64,000 nt of DNA from Cladorhizidae sp. MBARI D1340-BT2 (Eukaryota; Porifera; Demospongiae; Poecilosclerida; Cladorhizidae): assembly GCA_028752905.1 (NCBI GenBank), contig JAQNBH010000011.1, forward strand, positions 23,188,341 through 23,252,340. Direction: 5' to 3'. Within the stretch, counting starts at the first letter, position 1. Every line of letters starts with the position of its first letter. Shown here piece after piece: positions 1-15,900 of this stretch. The notes below the pieces were generated by a model. It was not told the DNA's origin and did no database searches. It saw only the letters and a list, made by a program, of their open reading frames with translations. The position numbers were made by a program, and so were the translations under genes.

Positions 1-3000
1 CCTAGGTATACCCAGGCAATTGATGCAACCTAGGTATACCCAGGCAGTTGATGCAACCTAGATATACTCAGGCAGTTGGTGCAACCTATGGATACCAAGA
101 CAGTTGATGCAACCAAGGTTTACCCAGGCAGTTGATCCAACCTGGGTATACCCAGTCAGATAATGCAACCTAGGTATACCCATGCAGTTGATACAACCTA
201 TGTATACCAGGCATTTGATGCAACCTAGGTATATGCAGGTAGATGATGCAATTAGGTATACCCAAGCAGTGGATGCAACCTAGGTATACCCAGACAGCTG
301 ATGCAACATAGGTATAACCCAGGCAGTTGATGCAACCTAGGTATACCCAGGCAGCTGATGTAACCTAAGTATACACAGGCAATGGATGCAACCTAGGTAT
401 GCCCAGGCAGCTGATACAATCTAGGTATACCCAGGCAGTTGATGCAACCTAGGTATACACAGGCAGCTGATACAATCTAGGTACACCCAGGCAGTTGATG
501 CGACCTAGGATACCCAGGCAGTTGAATCAACCTAGGTATACACAGGCAGTTGAAGCAACCTAGGTATACCCAGGCAGTTGATGCAACCTACGTATACCCA
601 GGCAGCTGATGCAACCTACGTATACCCATGCAGTTGATGCAAACTAGGTATAACCAGGCAGCTGATACAATCTAGGTATACCCAGGCAGTTGATGCAACC
701 TAGGTATACCCAGGTAGCTGATTCATCAACCTAGGTATACCCAAGCAGTTGATACAACCTATGTATGCCCAGGCAGCTGATAAAACCTAGGTATACCCAG
801 GCAGTTGATGCAACCTAGGTATACACAGGCAGCTGATACATTCTAGGTATACCCAGGCAATTGATGCAACCTAGGTATAACCAGGCAGTTGATTCAACCT
901 AGGTATACCCAGGCAGCTGATGCAACCTAGGTATACCCAGGCAGTTGATGCAACCTAGATATACTCAGGCAGTTGATGCAACCTATGGATACCCAGACAG
1001 TTGATGCAACCAAGGTTTACCCAGGCAGTTGATCCAACCTGGGTATACCCAGTCAGTTGATGCAACCTAGGTTTACCCATGCAGTTGATACAACCTATGT
1101 ATACCAGGCAGTTAATGCAATCTAGGTATATGCAGGTAGATGATGCAATTAGGTATACCCAAGCAGTGGATGCAACCTAGGTATACCCAGACAGCTGATG
1201 CAACATAGGTATAACCCAGGCAGTTGATGCAACCTAGGTATACCCAGGCAGCTGATGTAACCTAAGTATACACAGGCAATGGATGCAACTTAGGTATAGC
1301 CGGGCAGCTGATGCAACATAGGTATACCCAGGCAGTTGATATAACCTAGGTATACCCAGGCAGCTGATGTAACCTAACAATATACAGGCAATCGATGCAA
1401 CCTAGGTATAGCCAGGCAGCTGATGCATACTAGGCATACTCAGGCAATTGATGCAACCTAGGTATAACCTGGCAGCTGATGAAACCTAAGTATACCCAGG
1501 AAGCTGATAAAACCTAGGTATATTCAGACAGTTGATGCAACCTAGGTATACCCAAGCAGTCGGTGCAATCTAGGTATATCAAGGCAGTTGATGCAACATA
1601 GGTATACCCAGGCAGTTGATGCAACCTAGGTATACCCACCCAGGCAGCTGATGTAACCTAAGAATACACAGGCAATGGATGCAACCGAGGTATAGCCAGG
1701 CATCTGATACATAGTAGGTATATTCAGGCAATTGATGCAACCTAGGTATACCCAGGCAGCTGATGCAACCTAAGTATACCTAGGAAGCTGATACAACCTA
1801 GGTATACTCAGACAGATGATGCAACCTAGGTATACCCAGGAAGCTGATACAATCAAGGTATACACAGGCAATTGATGAAACTTAGGTATATCCAGGAAGC
1901 TGATACAACCTAGGTATACCCAGGCAGTTAATGCAACCTAGGTATACCAAGGCATCTGATACAATCTAGGTATACCCAGGCAGTTGTATCAACCTAGGTA
2001 TACACAGGCAGTTGAAGCAACTTAGGTATACCCAGGCAGTTGATGCAACCTACGTATACCCAGGTAGCTGATGCATCCTAGGTATACCCATGCAGTTGAT
2101 GAAACCTAGGTATACCCAGGCAGCTGATACAATCTAGGTATACCCAGGCAGTGGATGCAACCTAGGTATACCCAGGTAGCTGATTCAACCTAGGTATACC
2201 CAGGCAGTTGATGCAACCTATGTATGCCCAGGCAGCTGATACAATCTAGGTAAACCCAGGCAGTTGATGCAACCTAGGTATACACAGGCAGCTGATACAA
2301 TCTAGGTATACCTAGGAAATTGATGCAATCTAGGTATACCCAGGCAGCTGATACAACCTAGGTATACCCAGGCAGATGATACAACCCAGGCAATCATAGG
2401 GATACCCAGGCAGTTGATTCAACCTAGGTATACCCAGGCAGCTTATGCAACCTAGGTATACCCAGGCAGTTGATGCACCCTACGTATACCAGGCAGATGA
2501 TGCAACCTAGATATACTCAGGCAGTTGATACAACCTATGTATACCAGGCAGTTGATGCAACCTAGGTACATGCAGGTAGATGATGCAATTAGGTACACCC
2601 AAGCAGTGGATGCAACCTAGGTATACCCAGACAGCTGATGCAACATAGGTATAACCCAGGCAGTTGATGCAACCTAGGTATACCCAGGCAGCTGATGTAA
2701 CCTAAGTATCCACAGGCAATGGATGCAACCTAGGTATAGCCAGGCAGCTGATGCAACATAGGTATACCCAGGCAGTTGATGCAACCTAGGTATACCCAGG
2801 CAGCTGATGTAACCTAACAATATACAGGCAATTGATGCAACCTAGGTATAGCCAGGCAGCTGATGCATACTAGGTATACTCAGGCAATTGATGCAACCTA
2901 GGTATAACCTGGCAGCTGATGCAAGCTAAGTATACCCAGGAAGCTGATAAAACCTATGTATATTCAGACAGTTGATGCAACCTAGGTATACCCAAGCAGT

Positions 3001-5185
3001 CGATGCAATCTAGGTATATCTAGGCAGTTGATGCAACATAGGTATACCCAGGCAGTTGATGCAACCTAGGTATACCAACCCAGGCAGCTGATGTAAACTA
3101 AGAAAACACAGGCAATGGATGCAACCGAGGTATAGCCAGGCAACTGATACAATCTAGGTATACTCAGGCAATTGATGCAACCTAGGTATACCCAGGCAGC
3201 TGATGCAACCTAAGTATACCTAGGAAGCTGATACAACCTAGGTATACTCAGACAGATGATGCAACTTAGGTATACCCAGGAAGCTGATACAATCAAGGTA
3301 TACCCAGGCAATTGATGAAACCTAGGTATATCCAGGAAGCTGATACAACCTAGGTATACCCAGGCAGTTAATGCAACCTAGGTATACCAAGGCCACTGAT
3401 ACAATCTAGGTATACACAGGCAGTTGAATCAACCTAGGTATACACAGGCAGTTGAAGCAACCTAGGTATACCCAGGTAGCTGATTCAACCTAGGTATACC
3501 CAGGCAGTTGATGCAACCTATGTATGCCAAGGCAGTTGATGCAAACTAGGTATAGCAAGGCAGTTGATGCAACCTAGGTATACCCAGGCAGTTGAAGCAA
3601 ACTATGTATAGCCAGGCACTTGATGCAACCTAAGTACAGCCAGGCAGTGATGCAACCTAGGTACACCCAGGCAGTTGATGCGACCTAGGATACCCAGGCA
3701 GTTGAATCAACCTAGGTATACACAGGCAGTTGAAGCAACCTAGGTATACCCAGGCAGTTGATGCAACATAAGTATACCAAGGCAGCTGATGCAACCTAAA
3801 TAATTATACCCATGCAGTTGATGCAACCTAGGTATAACCAGGCAGCTGATACAATCTAGGTATTCCCAGGCAGTTGATGCAACCTAGGTATACCCAGGTA
3901 GCTGATTCATCAACCTAGGTATACCCAAGCAGATGATGCAACCTATGTATGCCCAGGAAGCTGATACAACCTAGGTATACCCAGGCAGTTGATGCAACCT
4001 AGGTATACACAGGCAGCTGATGCATTCTAGGTATACCCAGGCAATTGATGCAATCTAGGTATACCCAGGCAGTTGATTCAACCTAGGTATACCCAGGCAG
4101 CTGATGCATCCTAGGTTTACCCAGGCAGTTGATGCAACCTAGATATACTCAGGCAGTTGGTGCAACCTATGGATACCCAGACAGTTGATGCAACCAAGGT
4201 CTACCCAGGCAGTTGTTCCAACCTGGGTATACCCAGTCAGTTGATGCAACCTAGGTATACCCATGCAGTTGATACAACCTATGTATACCAGGCAGTTGAT
4301 GCAACCTAGGTATAAGCAGGTAGATGATGCAATTAGGTATACCCAAGCAGTGGATGCAACCTAGGTATAACCAGACAGCTGATGCAACATAGGTATAACC
4401 CAGGCAGTTGATGTAACCTAGGTATACCCAGGCAGCTGATGTAACCTAAGTATACACAGGCAATGGATGCAACCTAGGTATAGCCAGGCAGCTGATGCAA
4501 CATAGGTATACTCAGGCAGTTGATGCAACCTAGGTATACCCAGGCAGCTGATGTAACCTAACAATATACAGGCAATCGATGCAACCCAGGTATAGCCAGG
4601 CAGCTGATTCAAACTAGGTATACTCAGGCAATTGATGCAACCTAGGTATAACCTGGCAGCTGATGCAACCTAAGTATACCCAGGAAGCTGATAAAACCTA
4701 GGTATATTCAGACAGTTGATGCAACCTAGGTATACCCAAGCAGTCGATGCAATCTAGGTATATCTAGGCAGTTGATGCAACATAGGTATACCCAGGCAGT
4801 TGATGCAACCTAGGTATACCCACCCAGCCAGCTGATGTAACCTTAGAATACACAGGCAATGGATGCAACCGAGGTATAGCCAGGCATCTGATACATACTA
4901 GGTATACTCAGGCAATTGATGCAACCTAGGTATACCCAGGCAGCTGATGCAACCTAAGTATATCTAGGAAGCTGATACAACCTAGGTATACTCAGACAGA
5001 TTATGCAACCTAGGTATACCCAGGAAGCTGATACAATCAAGGTATACCCAGGCAATTGATGAAACCTAGGTATATCCAGGAAGCTGATACAACCTAGGTA
5101 TACCCAGGCAGTTAATGCAACCTAGGTATACCAAGGCATCTGATACAATCTAGGTATACCCAGGCAGTTGAATCAACCTAGGTAT

Positions 5186-8100
5186 ACACAGTCAGTTGAA
5201 GCAACCTAGGTATACCCAGGTTGCTGATTCAACCTAGGTATACCCAGGCAGTTGATGCAACCTATGTATGCCCAGGCAGCTGATACAATCTAGGTATACC
5301 CAGGCAGTTGATGCAACCTAGGTATACACAGGCAGCTGATACAATCTAGGTATACCCAGGAAATTGATGCAATCTAGGTATACCCAGGCAGCTGATGCAA
5401 CCTAGGTACACCCAGGCAGTTGATGCGACCAAGGATACCCAGGCAGTTGAATCAACCTAGGTATACACAGGCAGTTGAAGCAACCTAGGTATACCCAGGC
5501 AGTTGATGCAACCTACGTATACCCAGGCAGCTGATGCTCCCTACGTATACCCATGCAGTTGATGCAACCTAGGTATAACCAGGCAGCTGATACAATCTAG
5601 GTATACCCAGGTAGCTGATTCATCAACCTAAGTTTGCCCAAGCAGTTGATGCAACCTATGTATGCCCAGCCAGCTGATACAACCTAGGTATACCCAGGCA
5701 GTTGATGCAAACTAGGTATACACAGGCAGCTGATACATTCTAGGAATACCCATGCAATTGATGCAACCTAGGTATACCCAGGCAGTTGAATCAACCTAGG
5801 TATACACAGGCAGTTGAAGCAACCTAGGTATACCCAGGTAGCTGATTCAATCTAGGTATACCCAGGCAGTTGATGCAACCTATGTATGCCCAGGCAGCTG
5901 ATACAATCTAGGTATACCCAGGCAGTTGATGCAACTTAGGTATACACAGGCAGCTGATACAATCTAGGCATACCCAGGAAATTGATGCAATCTAGGTATA
6001 CCCAGGCAGCTGAAGCAACCTAGGTATACCCAGGCAGTTGATGCAACGTACGTATACCCAGGCAGCTGATGCAACCTACGTATACCCATGCAGTTGATGC
6101 AACCTAGGTATAACCAGGCAGCTGATACAATCTAGGTATACCCACGTAGTTGATGCAATCTAGGTATACCCAGGTAGCTGATTCATCAACCTAGGTATAC
6201 CCAAGCAGTTGATGCAACCTATGTATGCCCAGGCAGTTGATACAACCTAGGTATACCCAGGCAGTTGATGCAAACTAGGTATACACAGGCAGCTGATACT
6301 TTCTAGGTATACCCAGGCAATTGATGCAACCTAGGTATACCCAGGCAGTTGATTCAACCTAGGTATACCCAGGCAGTTGATGCAACCTAGGTATACCCAG
6401 GCAGTTGATGCAACCTAGATATACTCAGGCAGTTGGTGAAACCTATGGATACCAAGACAGTTGATCCAACCAAGGTTTACCCAGGCAGTTGATCCAACCT
6501 GGGTATACCCAGTCAGATGATGCAACCTAGGTATACCCATGCAGTTGATACAACCTATGTATACCAGGCAGTTGATGCAACCTAGGTATATGGAGGTAGA
6601 TGATGCAATTAGGTATACCCAAGCAGTGGATGCAACCTAGGTATAACCAGACAGCTGATGCAACATAGGTATAACCCAGGCAGTTGATGCAACCTAGGTA
6701 TACCCAGGCAGCTGATGTAACCTAAGTATACACAGGCAATGGATGCAACCTAGGTATAGCCAGGCAGCTGATGCAATATAGGTATACCCAGGCAGTTGAT
6801 GCAATCTAGGTATACCCAGGCAGCTGATGTAACCTAACAATATACAGGCAATCGATGCAACCTAGGTATAGCCAGGCAGCTGATGCATACTAGGTATACT
6901 CAGGCAATTGATGCAACCTAGGTATAACCTGGCAGCTGATGCAACCTAAGTATACCCAGGAAGCTGATAAAACCTAGGTATATTCAGACAGTTGATGCAA
7001 CCTAGGTATACCCAAGCAGTCGATGCAATCTAGGTATATCTAGGCAGTTGATGCAACCTAGGTATACCCACCCAGGCAGCTGATGTAACCTAAGAATACA
7101 CAGGCAATGGATGCAACCGAGGTATAGCCAGGCATCTGATACATACTAGGTATACTCAGGCAATTGATGCAACCTAGGTATACCCAGGCAGCTGATGCAA
7201 CCTAAGTATACCTAGGAAGCTGATACAACCTAGGTATACTCAGACAGATGATGCAACCTAGGTATACCCAGGAAGCTGATACAATCAAGGTATACCCAGG
7301 CAATTGATGAAACCTAGGTATATCCAGGAAGCTGATACAACCTAGGTATACCCAGGCAGTTAATGCAACCTAGGTATACCAAGGCATCTGATAAAATCTA
7401 GGTGTACCCAGGCAGTTGAATCAACCTAGGTATACACAGGCAGTTTAAGCAACCTAGGTATACCCAGGTAGCTGAATCAACCTAGGTATACCCAGGCAGT
7501 TGATGCAACCTATGTATGCCCAGGCAGCTGATACAATCTAGGTATAACCAGGCAGTTGATGCAACCTAGGTATAAACAGGCAGCTGATACAATCTAGGTA
7601 TACCCAGGAAATTGATGCAATCTAGGTATACCCAGGAATCTGATGCAACCTAGGTTCACCCTGGCAGTGGATGCGACCTAGGATACCCAGGCAGTTGAAT
7701 CAACCTAGCTATACACAGGCAGTTGAAGCAACCTAGGTTTACCCAGGCAGTTGATGCAACCTACGTATACCCAGGCAGCTGATGCAACCTACGTATACCC
7801 ATGCAGTTGATGCAACCTAGGTATAACCAGGCAGCTGATACAATCAAGGTATACCCAGGCAGTTGATGCAACCTAGGTATACCCAGGTAGCTGATTCATT
7901 AACCTAGGTATACCCAAGCAGTTTATGCAACTTATGTATGCCCAGGCAGCTGATACAACCTAGGTATACCCAGGCAGTTGATTCAACCTAGGTATACCCA
8001 GGCAGCTGATGCAACCTAGGTATACCCAGGCAGTTGATGCAACCTAGATATACTCAGGCAGTTGGTACAACCTATGGATACCCAGACAGTTGATGCAACC

Positions 8101-11100
8101 AAGGTTTACCCAGGCAGTTGATCCAACCTGGGTATACCCAGTCAGTTGATGCAACCTAGGTATACCCATGCAGTTGATACAACCTATGTATACCAGGCAG
8201 TTGATGCAACCTAGGTATATGCAGGTAGATGATGCAATTAGGTATACCCAAGCAGTGGATGCAACCTAGGTATACCCAGACAGCTGATGCAACATAGGTA
8301 TAACCCAGGCAGTTGATGCAACCTAGGTATACCCAGGCAGCTGATGTAACCTAAGTATACACAGGCAATGGATGCAAACTAGGTATAGCCAGGCAGCTGA
8401 TGCAACATAGGTATACCCAGGCAGTTGATGCAACCTAGGTATACCCAGGCAGCTGATGTAACCTAACAAAATACAGGCAATCGATGCAACCTAGGTATAG
8501 CCAGGCAGCTGATGCATACTAGGTATACTCAGGCAATTGATGCAACCTAGGTATAACCTGGCAGCTGATGCAACCTAAGTATATCCAGGAAGCTGATAAA
8601 ACCTAGGTATATTCAGACAGTTGATGCAACCTAGGTATACCCAAGCAGTCGATGCAATCTAGGTATATCTAGGCAGTTGATGCAACATAGGTATACCCAG
8701 GCAGTTGATGCAACCTAGGTATACCCACCCAGGCAGCTGATGTAACCTAAGAATACACAGGCAATGGATGCAACCGAGGTATAGCCAGGCATCTGATACA
8801 TACTAGGTATACTCAGGCAATTGATGCAACCTAAGTATACCTAGGAAGCTGATACAACCTAGGTATACTTAGACAGATGATGCAACCTAGGTATACCCAG
8901 GAAGCTGATACAATCAAGGTATACACAGGCAATTGATGAAACCTAGGTATATCCAGGAAGCTGATACAACCTAGGTATACCCAGGCAGTTAATGCAACCT
9001 AGGTATACCAAGGCATCTGATACAATCTAGGTATACCCAGGCAGTTGAATCAACCTAGGTATACACAGTCAGTTGAAGCAACCTAGGTATACCCAGGTTG
9101 CTGATTCAACCTAGGTATACCCAGGCAGTTGATGCAACCTATGTATGCCCAGGCAGCTGATACAATCTAGGTATACCCAGGCAGTTGATGCAACCTAGGT
9201 ATACACAGGCAGCTGATACAATCTAGGTATACCCAGGAAATTGATGCAATCTAGGTATACCCAGGCAGCTGATGCAACCTAGGTACACCCAGGCAGTTGA
9301 TGCGACCAAGGATACCCAGGCAGTTGAATCAACCTAGGTATACACAGGCAGTTGAAGCAACCTAGGTATACCCAGGCAGTTGATGCAACCTACGTATACC
9401 CAGGCAGCTGATGCTCCCTACGTATACCCATGCAGTTGATGCAACCTAGGTATAACCAGGCAGCTGATACAATCTAGGTATACCCAGGCAGTTGATGCAA
9501 CCTAGGTATACCCAGGTAGCTGATTCATCAACCTAAGTTTGCCCAAGCAGTTGATGCAACCTATGTATGCCCAGCCAGCTGATACAACCTAGGTATACCC
9601 AGGCAGTTGATGCAAACTAGGTATACACAGGCAGCTGATACATTCTAGGAATACCCATGCAATTGATGCAACCTAGGTATACCCAGGCAGTTGAATCAAC
9701 CTAGGTATACACAGGCAGTTGAAGCAACCTAGGTATACCCAGGTAGCTGATTCAATCTAGGTATACCCAGGCAGTTGATGCAACCTATGTATGCCCAGGC
9801 AGCTGATACAATCTAGGTATACCCAGGCAGTTGATGCAACTTAGGTATACACAGGCAGCTGATACAATCTAGGCATACCCAGGAAATTGATGCAATCTAG
9901 GTATACCCAGGCAGCTGATGCAACCTAGGTACACCCAGGCAGTTGATGCGACCTAGGATATCCAGGCAGTTGAATCAACCTAGGTATACACAGGCAGTTG
10001 AAGCAACCTAGGTATACCCAGGCAGTTGATGCAACCTACGTATACCCAGGCAGCTGATGCAACCTACGTATACCCATGCAGTTGATGCAACCTAGGTATA
10101 ACCAGGCAGCTGATACAATCTAGGTATACCCACGTAGTTGATGCAATCTAGGTATACCCAGGTAGCTGATTCATCAACCTAGGTATACCCAAGCAGTTGA
10201 TGCAACCTATGTATGCCCAGGCAGTTGATACAACCTAGGTATACCCAGGCAGTTGATGCAAACTAGGTATACCCAGGCAGTTGATTCAACCTAGGTATAC
10301 CCAGGCAGTTGATGCAACCTAGGTATACCCAGGCAGATGATGCAACCTAGATACACTCAGGCAATTGGTGAAACCTATGGATACCAAGACAGTTGATCCA
10401 ACCAAGGTTTACCCAGGCAGTTGATCCAACCTGGGTATACCCAGTCAGATGATGCAAACTAGGTATACCCATGCAGTTGATACAATCTATGTATACCAGG
10501 CAGTTGATGCAACCTAGGTATATGGAGGTAGATGATGCAATTAGGTATACCCAAGCAGTGGATGCAACCTAGGTATAACCAGACAGCTGATGCAACATAG
10601 GTATAACCCAGGCAGTTGATGCAACCTAGGTATACCCAGGCAGCTGATGTAACCTAAGTATACACAGGCAATGGATGCAACCTAGGTATAGCCAGGCAGC
10701 TGATGCAACATAGGTATACCCAGGCAGTTGATGCAACCTAGGTATACCCAGGCAGCTGATGTAACCTAACAATATACAGGCAATCGATGCAACCTAGGTA
10801 TAGCCAGGCAGCTGATGCATACTAGGTATACTCAGGCAATTGATGCAACCTAGGTATAACCTGGCAGCTGATGCAACCTAAGTATACCCAGGAAGCTGAT
10901 AAAACCTAGGTATATTCAGACAGTTGATGCAACCTAGGTATACCCAAGCAGTCGATGCAATCTAGGTATATCTAGGCAGTTGATGCAACCTAGGTATACC
11001 CACCCAGGCAGCTGATGTAACCTAAGAATACACAGGCAATGGATGCAACCGAGGTATAGCCAGGCATCTGATACATACTAGGTATACTCAGGCAATTGAT

Positions 11101-12993
11101 GCAACCTAGGTATACCCAGGCAGCTGATGCAACCTAAGTATACCTAGGAAGCTGATACAACCTAGGTATACTCAGACAGATGATGCAACCTAGGTATACC
11201 CAGGAAGCTGATACAATCAAGGTATACCCAGGCAATTGATGAAACCTAGGTATATCCAGGAAGCTGATACAACCTAGGTATACCCAGGCAGTTAATTCAA
11301 CCTAGGTATAACAAGGCATCTGATAAAATCTAGGTGTACCCAGGCAGTTGAATCAACCTAGGTATACACAGGCAGTTTAAGCAACCTAGGTATACCCAGG
11401 TAGCTGAATCAACCTAGGTATACCCAGGCAGTTGATGCAACCTATGTATGCCCAGGCAGCTGATACAATCTAGGTATAACCAGGCAGTTGATGCAACCTA
11501 GGTATAAACAGGCAGCTGATACAATCTAGGTATACCCAGGAAATTGATGCAATCTAGGTATACCCAGGAATCTGATGCAACCTAGGTTCACCCAGGCAGT
11601 TGATGCGACCTAGGATACCCAGGCAGTTGAATCAACCTAGCTATACACAGGCAGTTGAAGCAACCTAGGTTTACCCAGGCAGTTGATGCAACCTACGTAT
11701 ACCCAGGCAGCTGATGCAACCTACGTATACCCATGCAGTTGATGCAACCTAGGTATAACCAGGCAGCTGATACAATCAAGGTATACCCAGGCAGTTGATG
11801 CAACCTAGGTATACCCAGGTAGCTGATTCATTAACCTAGGTATACCCAAGCAGTTTATGCAACTTATGTATGCCCAGGCAGCTGATACAACCTAGGTATA
11901 CCCAGGCAGTTGATTCAACCTAGGTATACCCAGGCAGCTGATGCAACCTAGGTATACCCAGGCAGTTGATGCAACCTAGATATACTCAGGCAGTTGGTAC
12001 AACCTATGGATACCCAGACAGTTGATGCAACCAAGGTTTACCCAGGCAGTTGATCCAACCTGGGTATACCCAGTCAGTTGATGCAACCTAGGTATACCCA
12101 TGCAGTTGATACAACCTATGTATACCAGGCAGTTGATGCAACCTAGGTATATGCAGGTAGATGATGCAATTAGGTATACCCAAGCAGTGGATGCAACCTA
12201 GGTATACCCAGACAGCTGATGCAACATAGGTATAACCCAGGCAGTTGATGCAACCTAGGTATACCCAGGCAGCTGATGTAACCTAAGTATACACAGGCAA
12301 TGGATGCAAACTAGGTATAGCCAGGCAGCTGATGCAACATAGGTATACCCAGGCAGTTGATGCAACCTAGGTATACCCAGGCAGCTGATGTAACCTAACA
12401 AAATACAGGCAATCGATGCAACCTAGGTATAGCCAGGCAGCTGATGCACACTAGGTATACTCAGGCAATTGATGCAACCTAGGTATAACCTGGCAGCTGA
12501 TGCAACCTAAGTATATCCAGGAAGCTGATAAAACCTAGGTTTATTCAGACAGTTGATGCAACCTAGGTATACCCAAGCAGTCGATGCAATCTAGGTATAT
12601 CTAGGCAGTTGATGCAACATAGGTATACCCAGGCAGTTGATGCAACCTAGGTATACCCACCCAGGCAGCTGATGTAACCTAAGAATACACAGGCAATGGA
12701 TGCAACCGAGGTATAGCCAGGCATCTGATACATACTAGGTATACTCAGGCAATTGATGCAACCTAAGTATACCTAGGAAGCTGATACAACCTCGGTATAC
12801 TTAGACAGATGATGCAACCTAGGTATACCCAGGAAGCTGATACAATCAAGGTATACACAGGCAATTGATGAAACCTAGGTATATCCAGGAAGCTGATACA
12901 ACCTAGGTATACCCAGGCAGTTAATGCAACCTAGGTATACCAAGGCATCTGATACAATCTAGGTATACCCAGGCAGTTGAATCAACCTAGGTA
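5186..12993 (+). repeat. Two tandem copies of a 3.9-kb higher-order repeat
   Basis: Two adjacent satellite segments of about 3.9 kb (roughly 5186-9061 and 9062-12993) share private variants. TGGAGGTAGA occurs at 6591 and 10523. CTGATAAAATC followed by the rare GGTGTACCC occurs at 7388 and 11320. ACCTAACAAAATACAGG occurs at 8461 and 12393. Each of these pairs is 3932 bp apart. Earlier in the block the offset is about 3876-3877 bp (ACAGTCAGTTGAAGC near 5186 and 9062; CTGATGCTCC at 5531 and 9408), so copy 2 differs by two units. Boundaries are approximate because the flanks are the same satellite. Confidence 0.8.
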
Positions 12994-15900
12994 TACACAG
13001 GCAGTTGAAGCAACCTAGGTATACCCAGGCAGTTGATGCAACCTACGTATACCCAGGCAGCTGATGCAACCTAGGTATACCCATGTAGTTGATGCAAACT
13101 AGGTATACCCAGGCAGCTGATACAATCTAGGTATACCCAGGCAGTTGATGCAACCTAGGTATACCCAGGTAGCTGATTCAACCTAGGTATACCCAGGCAG
13201 TTGATGCAACCTATGTATGCCCAGGCAGCTGATACAATCTAGGTATACCCAGGTATTTGATGCAACCTAGGTATACACAGGCAGCAGATACAATCTAGGT
13301 ATACCCAGGAAATTGATGCAATCTAGGTATACCCAGGCAGCTGATACAACCTAGGTATACCCAGGCAGATGATACAACCCAGGCAATCCTAGGTGTACCC
13401 AGGCAGTTGATTCAACCTAGGTATACCCAGGCAGTTGATGCAACCTACGTATACCAGGCAGATGATGCAACCTAGATTTACTCAGGCAGTTGATACAACC
13501 TATGTATACCAGGCAGTTGATGCAACCTAGGTATATGCAGGTAGATGATGCAATTAGGTATACCCAAGCAGTGGATGTAACCTAGGTATACCCAGACAGC
13601 TGATGCATAATCCAGGCAGTTGATGCAACCTAGGTATACCCAGGCAGCTGATGTAACCTAAGTATACACAGGCAATGGATGCAACCTAGGTATAGCCAGG
13701 CAGCTGATGCAACATAGGTATAACCCAGGCAGTTTATGCAACCTAGGTATACCCAGGCAGCTGATGTAACCTAAGTATACACAGGCAATGGATGCAACCT
13801 AGGTATAGCCAGGCAGCTGATGCAACATAGGTATACCCAGGCAGTTGATGCAACCTAGGTATACCCAGGCAGCTGATGTAACCTAACAATATACAGGCAA
13901 TCGATGCAACCTAGGTATAGCCAGGCAGCTGATGCATACTAGGTATACTCAGGCAATTGATGCAACCTAGGTATAACCTGGCAGCTGATGCAACCTAAGT
14001 ATACCCAGGAAGCTGATAAAACCTAGGTATATTCAGACAGTTGATGCAACCTAGGTATACCCAAGCAGTCGAGGCAATCTAAGTATATCTAGGCAGTTGA
14101 TGCAACATAGGTATACCCAGGCAGTTGATGCAACCTAGGTATAACCTGGCAGCTGATGTAACCTAAGAATACACAGGCAATGGATGCAACCGAGGTATAG
14201 CCAGGCATCTGATACATACTAGGTATACTCAGGCAATTGATGCAACCTAGGTATACCCAGGCAGCTGATGCAACCTAAGTATACCTAGGAAGCTGATCGA
14301 ACCTAGGTATACTCAGACAGATGATGCAATCTAGGTATACCCTGGAAGCTGATACAATCAAGGTATACCCAGGCAATTGATGAAATCTAGGTATATCCAG
14401 GAAGCTGATACAACCTAGGTATACCCAGTCAGTTAATGCAACCTAGGTATACCAAGGCATCTGATACAATCTAGGTATACCCAGGCAGTTTAATCAACCT
14501 AGGTATACACAGGCAGTTGAAGCAACCTAGGTATACCCAGGCAGTTGATGCAACCTACGTATACCCAGGCAGCTGATGCAAACTAGGTATACCCATGCAG
14601 TTGATGCAACCTAGGTATACCCAGGCAGCTGATACAATCTAGGTATACCCAGGCAGTTGATGCAACCTAGGTATACCCAGGTAGCTGATTCAACCTAGGT
14701 ATACCCAGGCAGTTGATGCAACCTATGTATGCCCAGGCAGCTGATACAATCTAGGTATACCCAGGCAGTTGATGCAACCTAGGTATACACAGGCAGCAGA
14801 TACAATCTAGGTATACCCAGGCAGCTGATGTAACCTAACAATATACAGGCAATCGATGCAACCTAGGTATAGCCAGGCAGCTGATGCATACTAGGTATAC
14901 TCAGGCAATTGATGCAACCTAGGTATAACCTGGCAGCTGATGCAACCTAAGTATACCCAGGAAGCTGATAAAACCTAGGTATATTCAGACAGTTGATGCA
15001 ACCTAGGTATACCCAAGCAGTCGAGGCAATCTAGGTATATCTAGGCAGTTGATGCAAAATAGGTATACCCAGGCAGCTGATGCAACCTAGGTATAACCTG
15101 GCCGCTGATGTAACCTAAGAATACACAGGCAATGGATGCAACTGAGGTATAGCCAGGCATCTGATACATACTAGGTATACTCAGGCAATTGATGCAACCT
15201 AGGTATACCCAGGCAGCTGATGCAACCTAAGTATACCTAGGAAGCTGATCGAACCTAGGTATACTCAGACAGATGATGCAATCTAGGTATACCCAGGAAG
15301 CTGATACAATCAAGGTATACCCAGGCAATTGATGAAACCTAGGTATATCCAGGAAGCTGATACAACCTAGGTATACCCAGGCAGTTAATGCAACCTAGGT
15401 ATACCAAGGCATCTGATACAATCTAGGTATACCCAGGCAGTTGAATCAACGTAGGTATACACAGGCAGTTGAAGCAACCTAGGTATACCCAGGTAGCTGA
15501 TTCAACCTAGGTATACCAAGGCAGTTGATGCAACCTATGTATGCCCAGGCAGTTGATGCAATCTAGGTATAGCCAGGCAGTTGATGCAACCTAGGTATAC
15601 CCAGGCAGTTGATGCAAACTATGTATAGCCAGGCACTTGATGCAACCTAAGTATAGCCAGGCAGTGATGCAACCTAGGTACACCCAGGCAGTTGATGCCA
15701 CCTAGGATACCCAGGCAGTTGAATCAACCTAGGTATACACAGGCAGTTGAAGCAACCTAGGTATACCCAGGCAGTTGATGCAACCTACGTATACCCAGGC
15801 AGCTAATGCAACCTACGTATACCCATGCAGTTGATGCAACCTAGGTATAACCAGGCAGCTGATACAATCTAGGTATAACCAGGCAGTTGATGCAACCTAG

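Noticed and set aside
4418..4612. Minus-strand open frames with repeats like GIPRLHQLPGYT in the satellite (also at 16346, 19369, 21701, 28396, 31348, 33785, 35949, 36290, 39271, 51433 and 63318)
   Set aside because: They are translations of the 28-bp repeat. The peptide period is 28 residues (84 bp), the consensus has a TAG each cycle, and all three minus frames look alike. No start context, splice structure or independent conservation supports a gene.
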